26,103 nucleotides of DNA, from assembly GCA_030627905.1 (NCBI GenBank), contig DAOVRZ010000088.1, positions 1-26,103 of the forward strand, in the 5' to 3' direction. The notes below the pieces were generated by a model. It was not told where the DNA came from and ran no database searches. It saw only the letters and a program-made list of their open reading frames with translations. This document shows, in pieces, positions 6,891 through 15,201 of the stretch; the stretch's first letter is position 1; each line of letters opens with the position of its first letter. Both the position numbers and the translations under genes were made by a program. The DNA is from JAGMES01 sp023128035 (GTDB lineage Bacteria > Bacillota > Halanaerobiia > DY22613).

Positions 6891-9800
6891 TTGAAAAATT
6901 CTAAAAAAATTCAAAAGCAAGATGTACAAGACATATTAAGTTTGAGTACGATGCAGGAGGGAATATTATTTCATTATATAAGTAATCCTGAAACTGAAGA
7001 ATATTTCTCTCAACTAAGTTTAAATATATCTAGCCCAGTGAATATTGAGGTATTCAAAGAGGCATGGAATTTTGTTATAGAAAATAATGAAGTATTACGG
7101 ACTGTTTTTAGATGGGATAATATGAACAAACCGATCCAAATAGTTTTAAAGGAACAAGAATTAATACTGGAAGAGTATGATTTTACATTCATTGATACTA
7201 CAAAAAAGGATCAAAAGATTGAGGAGTTAAGAAGGAAGGAAAGAAAAGAAAGATTTGATTTGTCAACAGGTCCTTTATTTAGAGTCAGCTTATGCAAACT
7301 ATCGGAAGATAATTATGAGATGATTTTAAACAATCATCATATTTTATATGACGGTTGGAGCATGGGTATTTTACTACAAGAATTCTTTGTGGCTTATAAT
7401 AGTTTTTATCAGGGAAATACTCCGCCAAGACCAGTAAAAAATAATTTTAGGGAATACTTAAAATGGTTACATAATCAAGATAAGAGACAACAGGAAGATT
7501 ATTGGCGCAAATATTTACAGGATTATCAAACTCCAACTTTGCTTCCTGTAGATTATCCTAAGAAAAACTCGTTAACAAAAGTTGATAATCAGCTTTTTAA
7601 ACTTCCAGAAGGTTTAACAAAAAAGATTGAAGATTTAGCAAAAGATTTGAAAGTAACAGTTAGTTCGATCATCAGTACTGCCTGGGGAATTTTGCTTCAG
7701 AAATATAATAATTCAGACGAGGTAATCTTTGGGCTTACAGTTTCGGGACGACCATCTAGCATAGATGGAGTAGATAATATGGTAGGGCTTTTTATCAATA
7801 CCGTTCCAGCTATTTTTAGAAGAGGGGAACAGAAAAATATTTGTGAAATTATGTATAAAATCAATGATGAAGCGATTGAGAGACAAAATTTTGAATCAAC
7901 GTCTTTAGTTGATATTAAATCATATAGTGAATTTGATGCAAAACATAATTTATTTGATTCTATATTAGTTATTGAAAGCTTCGATTTCTTTGAAAAATTA
8001 AATCAAGGTGATAATCAATTATGCGTTAACACTTATTCTTCATTTGAGATGCCTAACTTTGATTTGATAGTAGAAGTGGTTCTTTTAAAAGATATTGAGA
8101 TCAATTTTATTTATAATGTAGAGATTTTTGCTGGAGAAACGATCGAACGCTTAAACACCCATATGGTACATATTTTATCAGAGATCATCTCAAATCCAGA
8201 GTTTAGTGTGTCTGAGTTAAATATTTTACCAAAGGAAGAACGTAATCAATTATTATTTGACTTTAATGATACTGCTAGAGCATATGAAAAAAATAAGATG
8301 ATTCATCAATTATTTGAGGAAAAGGTTGAAGTGGCACCTGAGAGGATTGCGATCGAATTTGAGGGTCATGAGTTAACATATAGAGAGTTAAATGAAAAAG
8401 CAAATCAATTGGCAAGACGATTGAGAAGGTGTGGAGTGACTAAGGAAACAGTTGTAGGAATCATGTTGGAACGGTCTCAAGATATGATCATCAGTTTATT
8501 GGCAATTTTAAAGGCTGGATGTGCATATTTGCCGATTGATCCAGACTATCCAACAGAACGAATTCTTTATATGTTAAAAGATTCGAATGCTAGAATTTTA
8601 CTTACGAATGAGAAGAGTCGAAAAGAGATTCCGTTTACATCTCTAAAAAATTATAATTCGAATGATATACAGATTGTTGTTACAAAACAACGTGGTCATA
8701 TTAAAGAGTTTAACAGCCTTCCAATGCCAGATCGTTCTTTGATTGATTTGAGTAAATATAAAAATAAGATTGGTATGGCCAGTGTCAATAATTCGATCTC
8801 ACTTCAGACCACTAGAGGTTGTCCTTATCATTGTCTATATTGTCATAAAATTTGGTCAAAATTCCATGTTCATCGGAGTGCGGAAAACATCTATCAGGAG
8901 ATTGAGTACTATTATAAAAACGGAGTAAGGAACTTTGCTGTTATAGATGATTGTTTCAATTTAGATAAAGAGAATAGTGGTAAATTATTTAAAATGATAA
9001 TTAAAAATAAATTAGATCTCCAAATCTTTTTCCCTAACGGATTGAGGGGAGACATTTTGACACCAGAGTATATTGACCTCATGGTTGAGGCAGGAACAAG
9101 GGGGATTAATCTTTCTTTGGAAACCGCTTCACCAAGACTTCAAAAATTGCTTAAGAAAAATCTTGATTTAGACGAATTTAAAAATGTGATTGATTATATA
9201 GCTACTAAGCATCCAGGAATTATTTTAGAGTTAGCTACGATGCATGGATTTCCAACCGAAATAGAAGAAGAAGCTATGATGACGCTTAATTTTATTAAAG
9301 ATGTTAAATGGCTTCATTTTCCATACATACATATTTTAAAAATATTTCCGAATACGGAAATGGAAGAGTTTGCTCTGGCAAATGGAGTTTCTAAAGAAGA
9401 TATCTTAAGATCAAGAAATAGGGCTTTTCACGAGTTACCAGAAACATTACCATTTCCAAAAAGTTTTACTCGACAGTATCAGTCTAGTTTCTTAAATGAG
9501 TATTTCTTGAATAAAGAGCGTTTGAAGCATGTCTTGCCTGTTCAGATGAAGATTTTAGATGAGAGTGCTTTCCTTCAAAAGTATAATGCGTATTTACCTG
9601 TAGATATCAATTCTATCTCTGACATACTAGATTTTGCAGGAATTGATGATTTTGAAATTCCAGTAATTGAAAAGAAAGAGGAATTTGCATATACGATTTT
9701 CGATCGCAAAAATGAAATAGTGAAGAAGACAAATCCAGATGCGAAGAATATATTGCTTCTTGATTTATCTCAACTCTTTAGTTCAAGCAAGATGTTATAT

Positions 9801-12794
9801 AAAGTTGTAGAACAACCAATCGGATTAATCTGTTTGTTGACATATATAAATCAAGAATTTGGTGAGCGGGTTGATGGTCGAGTTTATAAGTCTGGAAATG
9901 ATTTTGATAGTTATGAGGAGTTAAAAGCTCTTGTAGAAGATTTTAAGCCAGATTTGATTGGGATTCGAACTTTAACAATCTTTAAAGAGTTCTTCCATGA
10001 AACGGTTGCTCTCTTACGTCAGTGGGGAATTGAAGTTCCCATTATCACAGGTGGTCCATATGCATCTAGCGATTATGATACCATCTTACAGGATCAGAAT
10101 GTGGATATGGTAGCCTTTGGTGAGGGTGAATATACGTTTGCTGAATTATTGGAGAAGATGTTTGAAAATGATTTTAAAATTCCTGATACAGAAGTCTTAA
10201 GAACGATTGATGGTATTGGTTTTGTTGAAAATAAAAACGAAGTACAGGATAAATCTGTAGAGCTAATGTTCTTAGATCGCCTAGCTGATTGTATCATGGC
10301 TGAAGCTACTGAAAATCTTGAACCGATTACAACGAGTAATCATCTTGCTTATGTTATGTATACATCAGGTTCAACAGGTCAACCTAAAGGGGTTATGGTT
10401 GAACATAAACAAGTTAATAATTGTATTGATTGGATGCAAGAAGAGTTTCAATTAAGTAAAGATGATACAGTTGTGCAAAGAACAAATTTAACGTTTGACC
10501 CTTCAGTTTGGGAAATATTTTGGCCTCTTTATTTAGGTGGAAGGGTAAAAATTCTTACCAGTGAACAGAGCAAAGATGCAGAGTATTTGATTGATCTAAT
10601 GACAGACCATGATGGATTGACGATGATGTATTGTCCAGCTTCTTTAGTTACAGGGATGACTTATCTTTTAAATAGTAGATCTTTTACAGGAAAGTTAAAA
10701 TTACCTTGGCTGTTGATTGGTGCAGAGCCGATTAGCATGGATGTGGTGAATAATTTCTACACTTATTTTGAAGGTGAAATCGTTAATACCTATGGGCCAA
10801 CTGAATGTACGATCAATAATACATATTATTATCTTGAAAGAGATGACAAACGTTCTGTTGTCCCCATAGGGAAGCCGGTTGCAAATAATCAAATCTATAT
10901 TTTATCAAAAGATTTGCAGTTGACTCCATTAAAAATTCCCGGAGAAATTTGTATTGCTGGTGACAGTATAGCCAGAGGGTATATCAACAATTTTGAGAAG
11001 ACCAATGAAGTATTTATTGATAATCCTTTTGGTGAAGGTAAATTATATAAGACAGGCGATGTAGGTCGTTGGCTTTTGGATGGAACGATTGAGATTATGG
11101 GTCGTGTTGATAATCAAGTGAAAATTAGAGGATATAGAATGGAACTTGGTGAGATCGAAACAGCTCTGCTGAAACACAAAACGATTCGAAATTGTGCTGT
11201 TGTGGTCAGAGATACTGAGGATGATAAAGATGAGATCTTGATTTGTAGAGAATGTGGAATCTCGAGTGCTTATCCTGAGATTGTGATCAATGAAGATAGA
11301 GTTTGCAATCATTGTCTAGAATTTAGTCAATATAAAGAGATGGCAGATCAATATTTTAAAAAGTTGGATGATCTGACTGAGTTTATTCAAGAGAATAAGT
11401 CAGCAAACGGAACTTATGATTGCCTTATCTTATATAGTGGTGGACGTGGCTCAGCTTATGCCTTATATAGACTAGTTGAGATGGGAGTTAAGGTATTAGC
11501 TTTTACCTATGATAATGGATATCTTACCAAATCGGATCTAGCAAATATAAAGAAAGTTACAAAAAAGGTAGGCGTAGATCATGTTGTTCTAACCCATGAT
11601 AATACAAAGGAAATTTTGAAGGAAAGTCTTAATTCAGCTCACACCGTATGTAAAGGATGTTTCTTATTATTATCTTCTTTGGCGGCTGAGTATGCTTATA
11701 AAAATGGTATTCAGATTGTGGTCGGTGCTACATTATCACGGGGTCAGATTATTGAAAATAAGCTATTTAAGTTCTTTAAACAGGGGATCTCAGATGTGAC
11801 AGAGATTGAAAAAGAACTTGCAAAAATACAGAAACAGTTGCCTGCTTTAGATGAGAAAATTTTCGAGTATTTGGATATTGATGTGGTAAATGATGGAACT
11901 GTATATGATCAGATAAAAACGATTGATTTTTATCGCTATTGTGACATAACCAATGAAGAGATGATCTCATATCTGAATGATAAAGATTCATACTGGGAAA
12001 AACGTAAGGATTATGCTATCTATTCTACTAACTGTTCAATCAAACATATTGGAGATTATGGTCACTTAAAGAAAGCAGAGTATCATTATTATGGACTTGC
12101 AACTAGTTGGGAGCAGAGATTGGGTCATATCACAGTAGAAAATGTAAAAGAAGATTTACAATGTAATGTAACTAATAAAGGTTTCGAGAACTTCTTACAG
12201 CGGATCGGTTTAGAAAAAGAGATAGTGATGGAAAAAGTGGAGACCAAATATCTGGCTGCATATTATGAAGCTGAAGAGGACTTACCGATTGCTGATCTTC
12301 GCGAATATCTTTTACAGAATATTCCAGAGTATATGATTCCAGCATACTTTACTAAGTTGGATGAACTACCTCTGGATTCTAATGGAAAGATCAATAGAAA
12401 AGTTTTACCGAAACCTGCGGGTTTAATGGAAATTGGAACCCAGTATGTGGCTCCGAGAAATGAGATTGAAGAAAAGTTGGTAGAGGTATGGCAGAACATT
12501 TTAAATGTTGATCATGTTGGAATTAAAGATAGTTTTTTTGCTCTAGGGGGCAACTCATTATCGATCATTAAAGTTAATGAAGAGATAAATAAGATTCTTG
12601 ATCATGAGATAAAACTTATGGATCTCTTTAAATATCATACGATTGAGATGTTTATGGATTATTATGAGAGTCAATTTGGTGTTGTGGTTGATGAAGATAA
12701 TGAGGAAAATACAATAGAAACGATTCTTGAGAGGTTTAAAAAGGGAGAAATCACAATGGAAGAAGCGGATGAATTGATTGCATCACTAACTTAA
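6891..12794 (+). CDS. NRPS, C-A-T, with radical-SAM/B12 and PP-loop domains inserted in the A domain
   Basis: A 1967-residue NRPS protein. The condensation domain covers about residues 12-440 (MQEGILFH near the start; HHILYDG at 149-155). The adenylation domain starts near 460: A2 is LKAGCAYLPIDPDYP, A3 TSGSTGQPKG at 1158, A5 NTYGPTE, A7 YKTGD, A8 RGYRMELGEIE, A9 PEYMIP, A10 NGKINRK. It is split twice. Residues about 584-1133 are a radical-SAM and B12-binding unit, and about 1449-1785 a zinc-ribbon PP-loop ATPase unit. A carrier domain follows (GGNS, Ser1889), then an acidic tail ending TMEEADELIASLT that resembles docking tails. All A motifs survive, so activation should work. The pocket reads roughly D-P-W-Y-I-A-T-I-N-K, which I cannot assign. 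The substrate is probably modified while activated or tethered. The condensation domain resembles those following epimerases. First gene of the operon, 15 bases before the next. Confidence 0.92.
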   Translation: MKNSKKIQKQDVQDILSLSTMQEGILFHYISNPETEEYFSQLSLNISSPVNIEVFKEAWNFVIENNEVLRTVFRWDNMNKPIQIVLKEQELILEEYDFTFIDTTKKDQKIEELRRKERKERFDLSTGPLFRVSLCKLSEDNYEMILNNHHILYDGWSMGILLQEFFVAYNSFYQGNTPPRPVKNNFREYLKWLHNQDKRQQEDYWRKYLQDYQTPTLLPVDYPKKNSLTKVDNQLFKLPEGLTKKIEDLAKDLKVTVSSIISTAWGILLQKYNNSDEVIFGLTVSGRPSSIDGVDNMVGLFINTVPAIFRRGEQKNICEIMYKINDEAIERQNFESTSLVDIKSYSEFDAKHNLFDSILVIESFDFFEKLNQGDNQLCVNTYSSFEMPNFDLIVEVVLLKDIEINFIYNVEIFAGETIERLNTHMVHILSEIISNPEFSVSELNILPKEERNQLLFDFNDTARAYEKNKMIHQLFEEKVEVAPERIAIEFEGHELTYRELNEKANQLARRLRRCGVTKETVVGIMLERSQDMIISLLAILKAGCAYLPIDPDYPTERILYMLKDSNARILLTNEKSRKEIPFTSLKNYNSNDIQIVVTKQRGHIKEFNSLPMPDRSLIDLSKYKNKIGMASVNNSISLQTTRGCPYHCLYCHKIWSKFHVHRSAENIYQEIEYYYKNGVRNFAVIDDCFNLDKENSGKLFKMIIKNKLDLQIFFPNGLRGDILTPEYIDLMVEAGTRGINLSLETASPRLQKLLKKNLDLDEFKNVIDYIATKHPGIILELATMHGFPTEIEEEAMMTLNFIKDVKWLHFPYIHILKIFPNTEMEEFALANGVSKEDILRSRNRAFHELPETLPFPKSFTRQYQSSFLNEYFLNKERLKHVLPVQMKILDESAFLQKYNAYLPVDINSISDILDFAGIDDFEIPVIEKKEEFAYTIFDRKNEIVKKTNPDAKNILLLDLSQLFSSSKMLYKVVEQPIGLICLLTYINQEFGERVDGRVYKSGNDFDSYEELKALVEDFKPDLIGIRTLTIFKEFFHETVALLRQWGIEVPIITGGPYASSDYDTILQDQNVDMVAFGEGEYTFAELLEKMFENDFKIPDTEVLRTIDGIGFVENKNEVQDKSVELMFLDRLADCIMAEATENLEPITTSNHLAYVMYTSGSTGQPKGVMVEHKQVNNCIDWMQEEFQLSKDDTVVQRTNLTFDPSVWEIFWPLYLGGRVKILTSEQSKDAEYLIDLMTDHDGLTMMYCPASLVTGMTYLLNSRSFTGKLKLPWLLIGAEPISMDVVNNFYTYFEGEIVNTYGPTECTINNTYYYLERDDKRSVVPIGKPVANNQIYILSKDLQLTPLKIPGEICIAGDSIARGYINNFEKTNEVFIDNPFGEGKLYKTGDVGRWLLDGTIEIMGRVDNQVKIRGYRMELGEIETALLKHKTIRNCAVVVRDTEDDKDEILICRECGISSAYPEIVINEDRVCNHCLEFSQYKEMADQYFKKLDDLTEFIQENKSANGTYDCLILYSGGRGSAYALYRLVEMGVKVLAFTYDNGYLTKSDLANIKKVTKKVGVDHVVLTHDNTKEILKESLNSAHTVCKGCFLLLSSLAAEYAYKNGIQIVVGATLSRGQIIENKLFKFFKQGISDVTEIEKELAKIQKQLPALDEKIFEYLDIDVVNDGTVYDQIKTIDFYRYCDITNEEMISYLNDKDSYWEKRKDYAIYSTNCSIKHIGDYGHLKKAEYHYYGLATSWEQRLGHITVENVKEDLQCNVTNKGFENFLQRIGLEKEIVMEKVETKYLAAYYEAEEDLPIADLREYLLQNIPEYMIPAYFTKLDELPLDSNGKINRKVLPKPAGLMEIGTQYVAPRNEIEEKLVEVWQNILNVDHVGIKDSFFALGGNSLSIIKVNEEINKILDHEIKLMDLFKYHTIEMFMDYYESQFGVVVDEDNEENTIETILERFKKGEITMEEADELIASLT
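8640..10289 (+). other. Insertion 1: radical-SAM plus B12-binding unit between A2 and A3
   Basis: Residues about 584-1133 of the first synthetase. After a linker (LPMPDRSLIDLSKY) comes TTRGCPYHCLYC, with cluster cysteines C644, C648 and C651 (CxxxCxxC). Radical-SAM barrel elements follow: DDCFNLD, GLRGDILTPEYIDLM, LSLETASPRLQKLLKKN and GFPTE at 786. An NTEMEEFA segment and a KYNAYLPVDI region (from 897) lead to a domain at about 951-1095 with PIGLICLLTYI, KPDLIGI, ITGGPYAS and FGEGEYTFAELL, the hallmarks of cobalamin-binding domains in this enzyme class. The DxHxxG lower-ligand motif is absent. The usual order is B12-binding domain first; here it comes second. Related enzymes methylate unreactive carbons or rearrange substrates; the reaction here is unknown. 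The enclosing A-domain frame resumes at ENLEPITTSNHLAYVMYTSG. Confidence 0.87.
11235..12245 (+). other. Insertion 2: zinc-ribbon PP-loop ATP-pyrophosphatase between A8 and A9
   Basis: Residues about 1449-1785. Four cysteines in CREC (1452, 1455) and CNHC (1472, 1475) form a zinc ribbon like that opening N-acetyl sugar amidotransferases of the WbpG/PseA type (CxxC, then a short strand, then GVCNxC). An alpha-hydrolase fold follows: LILYSGGRGSAYALYRLVE with the PP-loop at 1516-1521, a FTYDNGYLT strand, DHVVLTHDN, CKGCF (1587, 1590) and IVVGATLSRGQ. Family members adenylate a carbonyl or similar group and let ammonia or sulfur attack it. The canonical SGGKDS is SGGRGS here: the Asp is lost and the Lys is Arg, so activity may be altered. 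An amidination or thiolation role is inference only. No glutaminase partner is seen in the window. Confidence 0.8.
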
Positions 12795-12809
12795 TGGGGG
12801 GAGAAATGA

Positions 12810-15200
12810 ATGGAATCCATTAAAAAATATATCTATTCACAACTGGCTTCTAATCAGTTGTCAAATATAGAAGCGATGACGATGTTAAAAGAACTGCATA
12901 ATTTTACGAAAGCCAAAGAATCTCAGACCGAAGATATTGCAATTATTGGAGTGGCCTGCAGATTTGCTGAAGCAGAAGATAAAGATCAATTCTGGCAGTT
13001 GTTAAAGGAAGGTAAGGATTCTATTCGTAAGTTGCCAAAAGCAAGAGATGAGAACATAGATGAGTATTTAAAACTCACAGGTTTGAGCAGAGATGAGGTA
13101 ATTATCCGAGAGGGCGGATACCTCGAAGATATCGATAGATTTGATCCAAATTTCTTTGGCATTTCTGCCAGGGAAGCTAGTTTGATGGATCCAAACCAGC
13201 GTATATTTTTAGAAACAGCCTGGCAGGCAGTTGAAGATGCCGGGTATGGTGGAACGAAATTAGCTGGAAGTAACACAGGTGTCTTTGTCGGACATAGTCA
13301 TGATTTTGGTGATGATTATAAAAAATTGATACAAAAATATTCCCCGGAGTTGCTTTCTTTGGCAACTTTGGGGAACATTAATGCTGTTATAACGGGAAGG
13401 TTATCTTACTTATTGGATTTAACTGGCCCTAGTATGCTGGTTGATACTGCTTGCTCTTCTGCCTTATTAGCAGTCCATCTGGCATCGACAAGTATCAAAA
13501 ATGGAGATTGTGAAATGGCTATTGCGGGAGGGGTTAAGGTCTGGTTAATACCTGCGGAGCCGAAAGATGCTGGGGAGTTTGGGGGAGGTTTTGGCCCGGG
13601 AATTGGTATTGAAGCAAAAGATGGTCGAGCTAGATCTTTTGATGATAACACAACTGGGACAGGATTTGGTGAAGGGGTTGGAGTCCTTCTTTTAAAACCA
13701 CTAAAAAAAGCATTAGCAGATGGTGATTCAATTTATGCGGTTATCAAAGGAAGTGCTACTAATCAGGATGGTAAGTCGATTGGAATATCAGCTCCTAATC
13801 TTCAGGCTCAGGAAGGGGTTATCCAAAAAGCCTGGAAAAGGGCAGGAATTCATCCTGAGACAATTTCATATATTGAAGCTCATGGGACAGGTACAAAACT
13901 TGGAGATCCGATTGAAATTTATGCTTTACAGAACTCGTTTGCAAAGCATACAAAGAAGAAACACTTTTGTGCCGTTGGTTCAGTAAAAACAAATGTAGGA
14001 CACTTAGATAATGCTGCAGGGATTGTGGGTTTGATCAAAGTGATATTGGCTTTAAAAAATCGGGAGATTCCAGCCAGTCTTCATTTTGAAAAACCAAATC
14101 GGGAGATTGATTTTCTTAATTCTCCAGTTTATGTAAATGCTAAATTAAATCATTGGAATGTAGAATCTGGTCCACGCAGAGCTGGAATCAGTGCATTTGG
14201 TTTGAGTGGTACAAATGTGCATATGATTTTAGAAGAAGCTCCAAAACTAGAGAAGGAATCACAAACTGATGAATCAAAAGTGAATATACTGACGATATCA
14301 GCAAAAAGTGAAGAAGTATTAAAAGATATCATTTCTAAATATATTACTTTTCTAGAGTCAGAAAAAGAGATTTGTTTGGCTCATCTTTGTTTTACAGCTA
14401 ATACAGGTAGAAACCATTATAGTTATAGACTGGCTTTGATCGTTGAAGGTCGTGAAGATTTGATGAGTCAATTAAAAAGGTTGTATAAATTTAAATTTGA
14501 AAAGGTTGCAGATGGTCAAAGAATTTATTATGGAAATGTAAAAAACAGCAAAAATGTGATGGAAAAAGTTGATCTTAAAGAAGACAGCTATGAAAAGATA
14601 GCTAGATCATATGTATCAGGTGCTGAGATTGCATGGGATGAAATTTATAAAGGGCAAAAATTAAGACGGATCAATATTCCTGTCTATCAATTTGATCGTA
14701 AAAAATGTTGGGTTAAGCCTTCGGAAATGATGCTGGCGAGGAAAGAAGTGGCTGTGAGTGCTGAAAATATGGATTTATTAAATCAAATATTGAATAAATC
14801 TGATAAAGAGGATATTGTTAAAGGAATTTTAGCAATGATTGGAGAGAGAAATAAATCCCACGAGCGTAGTTTTAAAAGAGTTACGAATGTAGTAATTAAA
14901 GAAGATGACCCGGATTTAGGTGAAGATGAGCGAAAATTAGCTGGAATTTGGGCAGAAGTATTGGGACTAGAAGAAGTGAGTATTTATGATAGTTTTTATG
15001 ACTTAGGTGGAGATTCCATCATAGCACTTACCTTGATGTCAAAAATCTCGAAAGAGTTTAATATTGAGTTATCATTAGATCAAATTTTTAGAAATCCTAC
15101 AATTGCTGAAATTAGTAAGCAAGTACTTAAGCAAAATACTAATTCGACCTCTAATAAAATTTCTTTTAAAAAAATTCCACGTAGGAGAGAGGGGAAATAA
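12810..15200 (+). CDS. PKS protein, KS-ACP without acyltransferase
   Basis: A 796-residue polyketide synthase. The N-terminal 40 residues (IKKYIYSQLAS, then EAMTMLKEL) look like a docking segment. The ketosynthase covers about 42-470 with DTACSS (Cys215), EAHGTGT (His358) and TNVGHLD (His398), so the catalytic triad is complete. The next 170 residues keep the flanks of an acyltransferase (CFTANTGR, YRLALI; then YVSGAEIAWDEIY and INIPVYQFDRKKCW) but no GHSxG acyltransferase core. A carrier domain closes it (LGGDSI, Ser736). Malonyl loading must come from a separate enzyme, not in the window. Lacking ketoreductase and dehydratase, the module would leave a beta-keto group. ATG 12810 follows GGGGGAG by 7 bases, and the gene lies 15 bases after the first synthetase and 1 base before the next. 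It should insert a C2 unit between amino acids. Confidence 0.92.
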   Translation: MESIKKYIYSQLASNQLSNIEAMTMLKELHNFTKAKESQTEDIAIIGVACRFAEAEDKDQFWQLLKEGKDSIRKLPKARDENIDEYLKLTGLSRDEVIIREGGYLEDIDRFDPNFFGISAREASLMDPNQRIFLETAWQAVEDAGYGGTKLAGSNTGVFVGHSHDFGDDYKKLIQKYSPELLSLATLGNINAVITGRLSYLLDLTGPSMLVDTACSSALLAVHLASTSIKNGDCEMAIAGGVKVWLIPAEPKDAGEFGGGFGPGIGIEAKDGRARSFDDNTTGTGFGEGVGVLLLKPLKKALADGDSIYAVIKGSATNQDGKSIGISAPNLQAQEGVIQKAWKRAGIHPETISYIEAHGTGTKLGDPIEIYALQNSFAKHTKKKHFCAVGSVKTNVGHLDNAAGIVGLIKVILALKNREIPASLHFEKPNREIDFLNSPVYVNAKLNHWNVESGPRRAGISAFGLSGTNVHMILEEAPKLEKESQTDESKVNILTISAKSEEVLKDIISKYITFLESEKEICLAHLCFTANTGRNHYSYRLALIVEGREDLMSQLKRLYKFKFEKVADGQRIYYGNVKNSKNVMEKVDLKEDSYEKIARSYVSGAEIAWDEIYKGQKLRRINIPVYQFDRKKCWVKPSEMMLARKEVAVSAENMDLLNQILNKSDKEDIVKGILAMIGERNKSHERSFKRVTNVVIKEDDPDLGEDERKLAGIWAEVLGLEEVSIYDSFYDLGGDSIIALTLMSKISKEFNIELSLDQIFRNPTIAEISKQVLKQNTNSTSNKISFKKIPRRREGK

Positions 15201-15201
15201 G

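Noticed and set aside
13720..13986. Plus-strand ORF overlapping the ketosynthase
   Set aside because: It lies in another frame within the KS, which has intact motifs throughout; it is a frame shadow.
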